This document shows, one piece after another, positions 7,335 through 14,926 of a stretch of DNA of 29,280 bases. Location: NCBI GenBank assembly GCA_041741895.1, contig JBGSJO010000008.1, forward strand, positions 1 to 29,280. Direction: 5' to 3'. The stretch is from Allopontixanthobacter sp041741895 (GTDB lineage: Bacteria; Pseudomonadota; Alphaproteobacteria; Sphingomonadales; Sphingomonadaceae). The position numbers and the translations under genes are program-made. The notes beneath the pieces were generated by a model. The model searched no databases, was not told the origin of the DNA, and worked only from the letters and a program-made list of their open reading frames with translations. The stretch's first letter is position 1; every line of letters begins with the position of its first letter.

Positions 7335-8222
7335 TTAGCTATTTTCGGAGCCCGGCCGCTTCACCTGAGCGGCAAGCGTTGCAAGTTCGGGCATTGCGGC
7401 CAGGAATGCGTCCAACGCACCGGTTACGATCTGTTGTGCGCTGTGCCCGGTGATGGTGCTGGCAAGGCGCAGTTGCAGATGCCGTTCGGCATCCAGACGC
7501 AAGGTGAAAGCAGCGCGTTTGCCCTGGTCGGCGGCAGCAACACGATGCGCGCGGGGCGGATTCTGCGCCTTTACAGCTCTGAATTGCGGTAAATTTTCCG
7601 ATGGCTTGTCAGAAGTGATGGCGCGCGAAGAACCATGATCCGCTTCGGTACCGGCCGCATCATGCATTTCGAGGCCAGAGCCTATGAAATGACCTTCGTC
7701 ATCTTCGACATAATCGTCATCGCCGAGACCGGGATTTTCTTCAAGCACATGCCCGGCTGCATATCCGGTGCCAAAGCCAGGCTCATCCTGTTCATCGTCC
7801 ACATCATCATCGTTAGACATGATGGCGTCAGACAGGATCGGGGGCGATTTTCTTTCGATCCGTTTGGCCAGAACATCCTGCTGGTCGCGTGCGGGACTGC
7901 TGGAAACAGTGAATTCGGCCAGCTTGGCACCTGACTGTTTATCCATCTGTCGCGCATGGGCAGCAGTTTCCTGATTCATCGGCGAAGGGGTCAGCTTGAT
8001 CACATCGGCATCATGATGGGGCGCGTGCTCATCGCCCATGTCATTCCAGCCGAGATCGTCGAGGCCCTCGTCAGAAGATATATCTTGGCCCGAGCCAATG
8101 GAGCCGAGCATCCCGCCGTGCTGTGGCCGCATGGCTGGCCGGGCGCCGCCTTTCCGGGCGAGCAGGGTGGGGCTCAGCGAAGCGAAGGAAGCATCGTTCA
8201 TCTTGGCTGTACCTGCGCTCAC
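7335..8222 (-). CDS. Acidic disordered protein with C-terminal RHH-like domain, ParA partner candidate
   Basis: A 295-residue protein in two parts. The first ~225 residues look disordered and acidic (for example NDDDVDDEQDEPGFG). They include an N-terminal segment, FASLSPTLLARKGGARPAMR, that could be a short binding motif. The C-terminal part (about 235-285), beginning KRAAFTLRLDAERHLQLRLA, has the strand-helix-helix pattern of ribbon-helix-helix or CopG-like DNA-binding domains. The ATG overlaps the ParA stop as ATGA, so the two are probably translated together. By analogy with ParA/MipZ systems it may be a DNA-binding or localisation partner for the ATPase. I know no characterised homologue. 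A second in-frame Met at residue 8 is an alternative start. Confidence 0.7.
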   Translation of the reverse strand: MSAGTAKMNDASFASLSPTLLARKGGARPAMRPQHGGMLGSIGSGQDISSDEGLDDLGWNDMGDEHAPHHDADVIKLTPSPMNQETAAHARQMDKQSGAKLAEFTVSSSPARDQQDVLAKRIERKSPPILSDAIMSNDDDVDDEQDEPGFGTGYAAGHVLEENPGLGDDDYVEDDEGHFIGSGLEMHDAAGTEADHGSSRAITSDKPSENLPQFRAVKAQNPPRAHRVAAADQGKRAAFTLRLDAERHLQLRLASTITGHSAQQIVTGALDAFLAAMPELATLAAQVKRPGSENS

Positions 8223-8935
8223 TGGGCGACACGGCGACCGAAGCCACCACCTGGACGGCTAGCTCCCGAAGCCTGCGCGGGCATATTTGGAGCTGCGAAA
8301 ATCGTGCGGCGGAAATTCTTTTCCAGCCGATCGGCAATGTAATTCCACAGCGCTGCGACCTCGGCAGAGGACCGGCTTTCGGGGTCCACTTCCATGACTG
8401 TCCGACCATCGATCATCGAGGCGGCAAAATCGGTCCGGTGGTGGAGCGTGATGGGGGCAACGGTGCCATGCTGGGACAGGGCGACAGCAGCTTCCGATGT
8501 GATCTTGGCCTTAGGCGTTGCGCCATTGACCACGAATACCAGCGGCTTTCCGGCGCGTTCGCACAGATCGACGGTGGCGCCAACGGCCCGAAGATCGTGC
8601 GGGCTTGGCCGGGTCGGGACCACAATCAGTTCAGCGACTCCGATAACAGACTGGATGGCCATGGTAATGGCTGGCGGCGTGTCGATCACGGCCAGTTTGA
8701 ATCCCTGCTGGCGCAAGATCTGCAAATCGGACGCAAGGCGCGCCACTGTTGTCTGGGCAAAGGCCGGATATTCCGCCTCACGCTCGTTCCACCAATCGGC
8801 GGTCGAACCTTGTGGATCGATGTCGATTAGCACAACCGGTCCGGCCCCGGCGCGCTGCGCCTGGACGGCCAGATGGCCTGAGAGTGTGGTCTTGCCAGAT
8901 CCACCCTTCTGCGAAGCTAATGCCAATACACGCAA
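8219..8935 (-). CDS. Orphan ParA-family ATPase
   Basis: A 238-residue ParA/MinD-type ATPase. The deviant Walker A KGGSGKTT spans residues 10-17 with signature Lys10 and Lys15. Walker A' is VVLIDIDPQGS (around Asp40), and Walker B is LAVIDTPPA. The N-terminus begins directly at the Walker A strand, so there is no DNA-binding extension of the plasmid ParA type. The C-terminal ~25 residues, with ASGASRPGGGFGRR, are probably flexible. ParB is absent. The partner seems to be the overlapping RHH-like gene, and a SPOR lipoprotein follows. That points to positioning of a cell-division or envelope machine rather than chromosome partition. This is inference from context. Confidence 0.88.
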   Translation of the reverse strand: MRVLALASQKGGSGKTTLSGHLAVQAQRAGAGPVVLIDIDPQGSTADWWNEREAEYPAFAQTTVARLASDLQILRQQGFKLAVIDTPPAITMAIQSVIGVAELIVVPTRPSPHDLRAVGATVDLCERAGKPLVFVVNGATPKAKITSEAAVALSQHGTVAPITLHHRTDFAASMIDGRTVMEVDPESRSSAEVAALWNYIADRLEKNFRRTIFAAPNMPAQASGASRPGGGFGRRVAQ

Positions 8936-9259
8936 AGCGCGATCCCCCTGAAATTCCGTCTGTCGTCACCGCACCACTGCGGGTCGGCAATGGAAATCGC
9001 AGGATACAACTAATTTTAAGTTAACGCGGGGCGGCACTTGTTTGAGCCGGCGGACCATTTCCGGCTGATTTTGCGAACCTTCTTGAATCCCGGGATCCAG
9101 TTCCCTGCGAAAAATTTATCCGCATGGAAACTCCTTGCTAACTGGTGGTTTACTATGACGAGCCAGCAAACAGGCCGGTTTGGCGGCCAGAACCGTTCTG
9201 CTATTGCGGTTTTGCGCCGGGACAGGATATTGCGTTACGACCAAGGAATCTGTGGATCG
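8936..9259. other. Divergent intergenic region between parA and the SPOR/Sel1 gene
   Basis: A 324-base noncoding stretch that must hold the promoters for both directions. I see a CtrA-like box (9010-9025) and two GANTC sites (GAATC at 9085-9089 and 9246-9250), the target of the cell-cycle methylase CcrM. I see no convincing -35/-10 pair with standard spacing. AAGGA at 9243-9247 probably serves the rightward gene. Confidence 0.6.
9010..9025 (+). promoter_or_regulatory. CtrA-like binding site
   Basis: CTAA (9010-9013), seven bases, then TTAAC (9021-9025). This matches the CtrA consensus TTAA-N7-TTAAC at 8 of 9 fixed positions. It lies between an orphan parA and a SPOR gene, both plausible cell-cycle targets. 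Chance occurrence cannot be excluded from one site. Confidence 0.4.
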
Positions 9260-10336
9260 ATGAAACATGCGCGTGCCATTTTATATGCTGTCAGCCTTTG
9301 CATTGCGGGCGGCGCGGGTCTGACCGCTGCTGTTCCTGCATTTGCCGATGTCAAGGCGGGCGTTGATGCGTGGGCGGCAGGCGATTTTTATACCGCAGTG
9401 CGTGAATGGCGCGAACCGGCCGCGCAAGGCGATCCTGATGCACAGTTCAACCTTGCACAGGCCTATCGGCTGGGCCGCGGAGTGGCGGCAGATCCGGCGC
9501 AAGCAGAAGTGCTGTACGCCAGGGCCGCCGCGCAGGGCCATCTGAGGGCAGCGGACAATTACGGGCTGCTATTGTTTCAAGATGGCCGACGCGAAGCAGC
9601 CATGCCCTTGCTTGCCGCTGCATCCGAGCGGGGTGATCCGCGCGCGCAATATCTGATCGGCCTTGCGCATTTCAACGGCGATCTTCTGCCTCGGGACTGG
9701 GCGCGCGCATACGCATTGCTGACACTGTCCAATTCCGCCGGTTTGCCGCAAGCTTCCGCCGCGATCAAACAGATGGATGATTTCATTCCGCGCGTCGAAC
9801 GCGAACAGGCGCAGATCCTGGCGCAGGTGCTCAAACGTGAAGCCGATGCCAGGCGCTCCGCCCAATTGGCCGCAGATGATCTTGGTGTCGACATGCCCGG
9901 CCAGACATACGCCGCAGCTCCGCTGGCTGTGACGGTAGCGCAGGTTGCAATTGCCGAGGCAGGGCGGGTGGCGGGCACCGAAAGCCCGGCGAAAGCCGGG
10001 GCTGATTACGTCCGGCCGAACAGCCCGGCTGCGACCACAGCTGATCCCGTAACGAAACCACAGCCAAAGCCTGCTCCGGCACGCACAGCGCAAGTGACGG
10101 CGGCAACATCAGGGCCGTGGAATGTGCAACTCGGGGCATTTTCCGTTGATGGGAATGCAGAGAAATTGTGGCGCCAACTGTCATCACGCAGCGAATTGGC
10201 GGACAAGGTCCGGCTGCTCGTTCCCACCGGCAGGCTGACCAGACTGCTGGCCGGGGGATACCCCACCCGCGCCGCCGCCGATCAGGCCTGCGCCAGCCTG
10301 AAGCGTGCCGGACAAGGATGCCTGGTCACCCGCTAG
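9260..10336 (+). CDS. Exported Sel1-repeat and SPOR domain protein
   Basis: A 358-residue protein with an N-terminal signal peptide (MKHARAILYAV ... VPAFAD, cleavage near residue 30). Sel1/TPR-like repeats cover about residues 35-190 (GDPDAQFNLAQAYRLGRGV; GHLRAADNYGLLLFQDGRR; GDPRAQYLIGLAHFNGD). A low-complexity linker leads to a C-terminal SPOR domain (about 285-358: GPWNVQLGAFSVDGNAEKL, ending GQGCLVTR). The frame is open upstream to 9038, but the ATG at 9260 follows AAGGA and gives a clean signal peptide. SPOR domains bind denuded septal peptidoglycan and Sel1 repeats mediate protein contacts, so a periplasmic division or wall-remodelling role is likely. It is divergent from the parA operon, whose last gene has a similar repeat-plus-SPOR design. 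Confidence 0.88.
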   Translation: MKHARAILYAVSLCIAGGAGLTAAVPAFADVKAGVDAWAAGDFYTAVREWREPAAQGDPDAQFNLAQAYRLGRGVAADPAQAEVLYARAAAQGHLRAADNYGLLLFQDGRREAAMPLLAAASERGDPRAQYLIGLAHFNGDLLPRDWARAYALLTLSNSAGLPQASAAIKQMDDFIPRVEREQAQILAQVLKREADARRSAQLAADDLGVDMPGQTYAAAPLAVTVAQVAIAEAGRVAGTESPAKAGADYVRPNSPAATTADPVTKPQPKPAPARTAQVTAATSGPWNVQLGAFSVDGNAEKLWRQLSSRSELADKVRLLVPTGRLTRLLAGGYPTRAAADQACASLKRAGQGCLVTR

Positions 10337-10461
10337 AGCGGTCCCGAACAACGCGATATTTCGGAAGATGTTGAACGATTGCCCGTGCCGCCGGGCACAA
10401 GTTACCTTGCCGGTTTCTCCCTTGATGCTATGTCCTTGCCTGCCAGTTAAGGGGGGTATCG

Positions 10462-11790
10462 ATGGACAATCCACACAATGCCGTATCTTGGGAGGCGGCC
10501 ACTCCAGACCAGAACGCGGGCCCCATCGCTCCGGCTGCTGACCGGCTGCTCAGCCTCGACTTCATTCGCGGCATTGCGGTGATGGGCATCCTGTGGGCCA
10601 ATATCGTCGCCTTTGGTCAGCCTTTTTCTGCCTACATGTATCCCGATGCCTTCACTGTTCCCCATGGAGAGACCGCAGACTGGATGTGGGTTGGCCAATT
10701 CCTGCTGATCGACGGAAAAATGCGCGGACTGTTCACGCTGCTGTTCGGTGCAGGCCTGATGCTGTTCATGGAAAAGGCGTGGGCACGCGGGGCGACGCGC
10801 GGGCTGCAGGCGCGGCGGTTATTCTGGTTGCTGACATTTGGCCTGCTCCACTTTTACTTCTTATGGAGAGGGGACATTCTGGTCCTCTATTCGATCAGCG
10901 GTGTGGCTGCGATGGCATGCCTACGCTGGAAGGCGAAGACCCAATTGGTGGTCGGCGTGCTCGGATATCTGGTCGGGGCGATGATGTTTCTGGGGGCGAT
11001 GGGTTTCCCTTATCTGGTTGCCGAGACCGATTTGGGGGCAAAGGCCCCTTACTCGGAAATGCGCAGCGACATGGAATTGCAGAAGAACCACGAATTGGCC
11101 GACGGGGTCGCTGAGACCGCGATCATTCAGGACGGCACATATGCCGATTTCTTGCGCCATAATTTTGTCGAACACGGGGCCCAACCATTTTCGCAACTGA
11201 TCCTGTTCGCCTTCGAAACGCTGCCCCTGATGCTGATTGGCATGGCGCTGTTCAGCATGGGCTTGTTCGATGGCCGGATGGACCCTCGCAAGGTTCGGAT
11301 ATGGGGCTGGATCGGCGTAATCGCTGGAAGCGCGTTCACGCTGCCGATTGCGCTATGGGCAAAGGGCGAAGGTCTCACCTATTGGGGCACTTTGGCAGCA
11401 TTTCTCGGCTTGTCCCCGCTACCGCGATTGCCAGTTGTTCTTGGTCTGCTGGCACTGCTTTCCCTGTTCGGAGCGCGCGTGTCAGGATGGCTTGGTCAGC
11501 GAGTGATCGCAACCGGACGCATGGCATTTTCCAATTATCTGGGGACTTCGATCGCCATGCTGCTAGTGTTTCATGGCTGGGCAGGGGGGCTGTTCGGTCG
11601 TTTGGACAGGCCGCAGCTATATCTTGTTGTGATCGCCACATGGGCGCTGATGTTGCTCTGGTCGAAACCATGGCTGGATCGTTTCCGCTACGGTCCATTG
11701 GAATGGTTGTGGCGTTGCCTGACCTATTGGAAACTGTTTCCTATCAAGAGGCAACATTCCCCGCTTGCTATTGCGACTAAGTCGCAGTAA
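10462..11790 (+). CDS. DUF418 family multi-pass membrane protein
   Basis: A 442-residue integral membrane protein. It opens with the family-typical LLSLDFIRGIAVMGILWANI, then several transmembrane helices, including FLLIDGKMRGLFTLLFGAG and RRLFWLLTFGLLHFYFLW. The C-terminal DUF418 region (about 250-420) includes GRMAFSNYLGTSI and PLEWLWRCLTY. Related families include DUF1624/acyltransferase-like proteins. The biochemical function is unknown, although some members are described as putative transporters. The start at 10462 is preceded by a strong AAGGGGGG ribosome-binding site. It stands alone between the SPOR gene and bfd. Confidence 0.92.
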   Translation: MDNPHNAVSWEAATPDQNAGPIAPAADRLLSLDFIRGIAVMGILWANIVAFGQPFSAYMYPDAFTVPHGETADWMWVGQFLLIDGKMRGLFTLLFGAGLMLFMEKAWARGATRGLQARRLFWLLTFGLLHFYFLWRGDILVLYSISGVAAMACLRWKAKTQLVVGVLGYLVGAMMFLGAMGFPYLVAETDLGAKAPYSEMRSDMELQKNHELADGVAETAIIQDGTYADFLRHNFVEHGAQPFSQLILFAFETLPLMLIGMALFSMGLFDGRMDPRKVRIWGWIGVIAGSAFTLPIALWAKGEGLTYWGTLAAFLGLSPLPRLPVVLGLLALLSLFGARVSGWLGQRVIATGRMAFSNYLGTSIAMLLVFHGWAGGLFGRLDRPQLYLVVIATWALMLLWSKPWLDRFRYGPLEWLWRCLTYWKLFPIKRQHSPLAIATKSQ

Positions 11791-11831
11791 CACTTCGAGC
11801 AGCCTTCGGGCGATTCGTTTGGAGAATGTGC

Positions 11832-12035
11832 ATGTACATCTGCATCTGCAATGCCATCAGGGAAAGCGAACTGCGCCGGGTTGCACGGCATTGTGGCGGT
11901 GATGCGGAGACGGCCTATGCCGCACTGGGCAAACGCCCGAATTGCGGCAGCTGTATCGATGATGCCGAAGCCATCCTGTTCGAAGAACGGGAATTGGGCT
12001 TCGAATTGGCCGGGGAACCGGTCTACGCAGAGTAA
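11832..12035 (+). CDS. bfd: Bacterioferritin-associated ferredoxin
   Basis: A 67-residue [2Fe-2S] protein of the BFD-like (2Fe-2S)-binding family. Four cysteines are visible: Cys4 and Cys6 in YICICNAI, and Cys38 and Cys41 in PNCGSC, the expected ligand arrangement. Bfd docks on bacterioferritin and passes electrons to reduce the ferric core and release iron. Two ATGs are possible. The second, at 11832, has GGAG at a proper distance, while the one at 11826 is too close to it. It lies directly before bfr, so the reductase and the store are encoded together. Such pairs are usually iron-regulated, but I see no clear Fur box. Confidence 0.93.
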   Translation: MYICICNAIRESELRRVARHCGGDAETAYAALGKRPNCGSCIDDAEAILFEERELGFELAGEPVYAE

Positions 12036-12098
12036 TTCATTTACTAACGCAAATCACTCGCAAATGGCGGATTTTCCGGGTTTTCGGGAACCTTTCCC

Positions 12099-12127
12099 TT
12101 GTCACAACGCCGCCAGCCGCGCATAAT
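12099..12127 (+). promoter_or_regulatory. Sigma-70 type promoter of bfr
   Basis: TTGTCA (12099-12104), a 17-base spacer, then CATAAT (12122-12127). Each hexamer matches the housekeeping consensus at 5 of 6 positions with ideal spacing. It lies about 30 bases before the bfr start, so bfr can be made independently of bfd. Confidence 0.65.
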
Positions 12128-12156
12128 TTCATCGAACTTGAGTCAGGAGAAATCGT

Positions 12157-12639
12157 GTGCAGGGCGACGCCAAGGTCATTGAATATCTGAACAAGGCGCT
12201 CACCAACGAGCTGACCGCGATCAATCAGTACTGGCTGCATTACCGCGTGCTGGACAATTGGGGCGTCCACAAACTCGCCGAATACGAACGGCACGAGAGT
12301 ATCGACGAAATGAAGCACGCCGATACCCTGGCGGAACGCATCCTGTTTCTCGATGGGCTCCCGAATTTCCAGGCGCTGCACAAATTGAAAGTCGGCGAGA
12401 CGGTAGAGGAAATCCTCAGGGCCGATCTGGCGGTGGAGCACGAAGCGATCCCGCTGCTGAAGGACGCCATCGAATATTGCGAGTCGGTGCGCGATTACGT
12501 GACCCGCGAAATTTTCGCCCGGATCCTCGAAAGCGAGGAGGAGCATGTCGATTTCCTGGAAAAACAATTCGACATGATCGAACGAATGGGCCTGGAAAAC
12601 TACGTCCAGCTGCAAAGTAAAGGTGCGGAAGCGAGCTAA
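12157..12639 (+). CDS. bfr: Bacterioferritin
   Basis: A 160-residue haem-containing ferritin that forms a 24-subunit shell, oxidises Fe(II) and stores the mineral. All key residues are at the canonical numbers. The ferroxidase ligands are Glu18, Glu51, His54, Glu94, Glu127 and His130. The haem-ligand Met52 (DEMKHAD) is present, so it should bind haem between subunit pairs. The start codon is GTG at 12157, with AGGAGA six bases upstream. It follows bfd by about 120 bases and has its own promoter-like element. Fully typical. Confidence 0.97.
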   Translation: MQGDAKVIEYLNKALTNELTAINQYWLHYRVLDNWGVHKLAEYERHESIDEMKHADTLAERILFLDGLPNFQALHKLKVGETVEEILRADLAVEHEAIPLLKDAIEYCESVRDYVTREIFARILESEEEHVDFLEKQFDMIERMGLENYVQLQSKGAEAS

Positions 12640-12685
12640 AATCACTCGTCGATACTTCTTGATCCGGCGGAATTCTCTCTTGGAT

Positions 12686-12714
12686 TTGACTCTTCATCGG
12701 GCACTATGCATTAT
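12686..12714 (+). promoter_or_regulatory. Candidate sigma-70 promoter of the exported small protein
   Basis: TTGACT (12686-12691), a 17-base spacer, then CATTAT (12709-12714). The -35 matches consensus at 5 of 6 and the -10 at 4 of 6. It is about 75 bases before the TTG start of the next gene. Confidence 0.45.
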
Positions 12715-12789
12715 CGCCGCGTGTAAGGGTTAAAGCCGGGTCGCCTCACACTGAATTAGGTGCTTTATCTAATATTTCAGGAGGCAAAT

Positions 12790-13266
12790 TTGAAAACTAT
12801 TCTATTCCGTTCAGGGCTTGCAGTTGCCGCGTCGGCAGTTCTCGCAATTGCGACACCTGCCGCAGCGCAATTGACGATATACGAAGATTACACCCCATCT
12901 GACGGCGTTATCGAAATGACCTTGGTCAAAGTTGATGAAGGCATGATGGAAAGCTATTTTGAAGGTTTGCGCGGAACATGGGTTGCGGCAAACGAAGTCG
13001 CTAAGGAATTGGGCCATATCGTAGATTACGGCATCTACGAAGTGCCCTATGGCGACAGTGATGGTTTCAATTTGGTGCTTACCATCCGGATGGCCAATAC
13101 AGCCGACATCGGGCCCAACAAGGCTCGTTATGATGCCTTCATGAAGGCATGGGGAGACGCCAATATCGAACAGAGCAACAAGACGGTACGCGAACTTTAC
13201 AACAATATCCGCACCATCAAAGGCACATATCTGCTGCGCTCGATTGATATTCCCAAAGCAAAATAG
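12790..13266 (+). CDS. Exported protein of unknown function, TTG start
   Basis: I do not recognise this 158-residue protein. It starts with TTG at 12790, chosen because a perfect AGGAGG lies five bases upstream and the result is a clean signal peptide: KTILFRSGL, a hydrophobic core, then TPAAAQ with cleavage after about residue 26. An upstream in-frame ATG at 12760 would add ten residues that spoil the signal. The mature part is about 130 residues, without cysteines or obvious motifs. It contains EMTLVKVDEGMMESYFEGLR and ends LLRSIDIPKAK. Its size and layout suggest a small alpha/beta domain, perhaps of the dimeric alpha-beta barrel type, but this is only a guess. It is followed by a bidirectional terminator. 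Confidence 0.8.
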   Translation: MKTILFRSGLAVAASAVLAIATPAAAQLTIYEDYTPSDGVIEMTLVKVDEGMMESYFEGLRGTWVAANEVAKELGHIVDYGIYEVPYGDSDGFNLVLTIRMANTADIGPNKARYDAFMKAWGDANIEQSNKTVRELYNNIRTIKGTYLLRSIDIPKAK

Positions 13267-13296
13267 GCTGGCGGAGTTTCATCTGTCCAAAATACC

Positions 13297-13322
13297 GAAA
13301 AGGCAGGGAAACCTGCCTTTTC
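13297..13322. terminator. Bidirectional rho-independent terminator
   Basis: GAAAAGGCAGG (13297-13307) pairs perfectly with CCTGCCTTTTC (13312-13322) around a GAAA tetraloop. The A-run on one arm and T-run on the other let it act on both strands. It lies between the convergent exported-protein gene and der. Confidence 0.9.
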
Positions 13323-13349
13323 TGGTGCTAGCCCCCGGCATCTGGCGAC

Positions 13350-14801
13350 CTATTTCTTCTTCGTATCGTAAGGGTTCTTGTTGCCTTTCAGCGTGACCCG
13401 CACCGGAACTGCATCGAACCCAAGGTGCTTGCGGATGCCATTCACCAGGTAGCGTTCGTAGCTGGTGGGCAGCATGTCGAGCCGATTGCCGAACACCACG
13501 AAGCGGGGCGGGCGGGTACCGGCCTGGGTGATGTAGCGCAGCTTGATTCGTTTGCCGCCCGGTGCTGGGGGCGGATTGGCATCGAGCGCATCATCGAACC
13601 AGCGGTTGAGCGCAGCGGTCGGCACACGTTTTGACCAACTCGCGCGGATTTCGAATGCGGAAGCCAGCATCGCGTCCAGTCCCTTGCCGGTGCGTGCGGA
13701 CACAGCGAACAGCGGCACACCCTTCACCTGCGCCAGGCCCTCATCCAGCGCATGGCGCACGCCGTTGAACAGGCCGCTGGCGTCTTCGGCCACATCCCAT
13801 TTGTTGATCGCGATGATCAGCGCGCGGCCTTCTTCCAGCACCTGGCTGGCAATTTTCAGATCCTGATGTTCGAGGCCCTGTGTCGCGTCCAGCAGCAGCA
13901 CCACCACTTCGGCAAAATCGATTGCCAGCTTGGCATCCTGTACAGCCAGTTTTTCCAGCTTTTCCACCACGCGAGCGCGTTTGCGCATACCGGCGGTGTC
14001 GATCAGCCGGATGTCGCGAATATCGCCGGTTTTGGGATCGTTCCATTTCCAGTCGACCGCGATCGAATCCCGGGTAATGCCCGCTTCCGGCCCGGTCAGC
14101 AGGCGGTCTTCGCCCAGCAGGCGGTTGATCAATGTGCTCTTGCCGGCATTGGGGCGCCCGACGATGGCGAGTTTGAGCGGTCCCTTGACCGCTTCTTCCT
14201 CGATATATTCCTCGCCCGCAGCCTCTGCTGCGTCGCGTGCTTGCTGGCGGGCTACCTTCAGTTCCGCAGCTTCGAAGGCTTCTTCGGCGGCGATGCGTTC
14301 TTCGCTTTCGCCGATCAGCGGCCATAATGCGCCGAACAAGTCGGAGATCCCTTCACCATGTTCGGCCGAAATCGGAACCGGATCGCCAAATCCCAGCGCG
14401 TAGCTTTCGTAAATGCCCGGTTCGGCAGATTTACCCTCCGCCTTGTTGGCCACCATCACCACGGGGACTTTCTGGCTGCGCAGCCATAGCGCAATTTCCT
14501 GATCGAGCGTGGTAATGCCCGCGCGCGCATCGATCACCATCAGAGCGACATCGGCGCCGACCAGGCTGATTTCGGTCTGCTTGCGCATCCGGCCGGGCAG
14601 GCTTTCGGGTTCGTCATCCTCCCAACCGGCAGTATCTACGATCTTGAATTTCAGTCCGGCAATCTCTGCATCGCCCGAACGCCGATCTCGCGTGACGCCA
14701 GGCTGATCGTCGACCAGCGCCAGTTTCTTGCCGACCAGCCGGTTGAACAAGGTCGATTTGCCGACATTGGGGCGGCCGATAATGATGACTTGCGGTAACA
14801 T
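13350..14801 (-). CDS. der: Ribosome biogenesis GTPase Der (EngA)
   Basis: Essential double-GTPase that helps mature the 50S ribosomal subunit. At 483 residues it has the usual size. The first G domain shows GRPNVGKST (9-17), DTAG (56-59) and NKAE (119-122). The second shows GRPNAGKST (215-223), DTAG (268-271) and NKWD (333-336). The acidic linker between them (about 165-205) is typical. A KH-like domain fills the C-terminus (about 395-483, including KLRYITQAGTRPPRFVVFGN). All G motifs are intact. It ends near a shared terminator and is divergent from the CHAP gene. Confidence 0.97.
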   Translation of the reverse strand: MLPQVIIIGRPNVGKSTLFNRLVGKKLALVDDQPGVTRDRRSGDAEIAGLKFKIVDTAGWEDDEPESLPGRMRKQTEISLVGADVALMVIDARAGITTLDQEIALWLRSQKVPVVMVANKAEGKSAEPGIYESYALGFGDPVPISAEHGEGISDLFGALWPLIGESEERIAAEEAFEAAELKVARQQARDAAEAAGEEYIEEEAVKGPLKLAIVGRPNAGKSTLINRLLGEDRLLTGPEAGITRDSIAVDWKWNDPKTGDIRDIRLIDTAGMRKRARVVEKLEKLAVQDAKLAIDFAEVVVLLLDATQGLEHQDLKIASQVLEEGRALIIAINKWDVAEDASGLFNGVRHALDEGLAQVKGVPLFAVSARTGKGLDAMLASAFEIRASWSKRVPTAALNRWFDDALDANPPPAPGGKRIKLRYITQAGTRPPRFVVFGNRLDMLPTSYERYLVNGIRKHLGFDAVPVRVTLKGNKNPYDTKKK

Positions 14802-14861
14802 GGCGCGGCAGGTGGCCCTTTAGTTGTAGATTAGCAAGGTTGATCGGTCTGCACGGCGATC

Positions 14862-14883
14862 ATGGTTAATATTCGTTAACCAT
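14862..14883. promoter_or_regulatory. ATGGTTAA-N6-TTAACCAT palindrome, candidate operator
   Basis: Perfect 8-bp inverted repeat arms (14862-14869 and 14876-14883) separated by six bases lie in the divergent region between der and the CHAP gene. TTAAC half-sites resemble CtrA sites, although the spacing between TTAA cores is six rather than seven bases. It is about 45 bases before the CHAP gene start, a position suited to an operator. Confidence 0.45.
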
Positions 14884-14926
14884 AAACGGGAGCACGATCC
14901 TAACCTAAAGCGGCAAAACAGGCGGC

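Noticed and set aside
9116..9124. TTATCCGCA, one mismatch from a DnaA box
   Set aside because: A single near-match with no cluster, AT-rich unwinding region or dnaA gene, so there is no case for an origin.
10380..10397. TGCCCG/CGGGCA inverted repeat after the SPOR/Sel1 gene
   Set aside because: Short stem, competing foldings and no T-run, so I cannot call it a terminator.
12087..12111. GGAAC followed at 16 bases by CGCC before bfr, as a second EcfG-type site
   Set aside because: The -10 element matches only two of four bases, and a good sigma-70 promoter sits at the same place.
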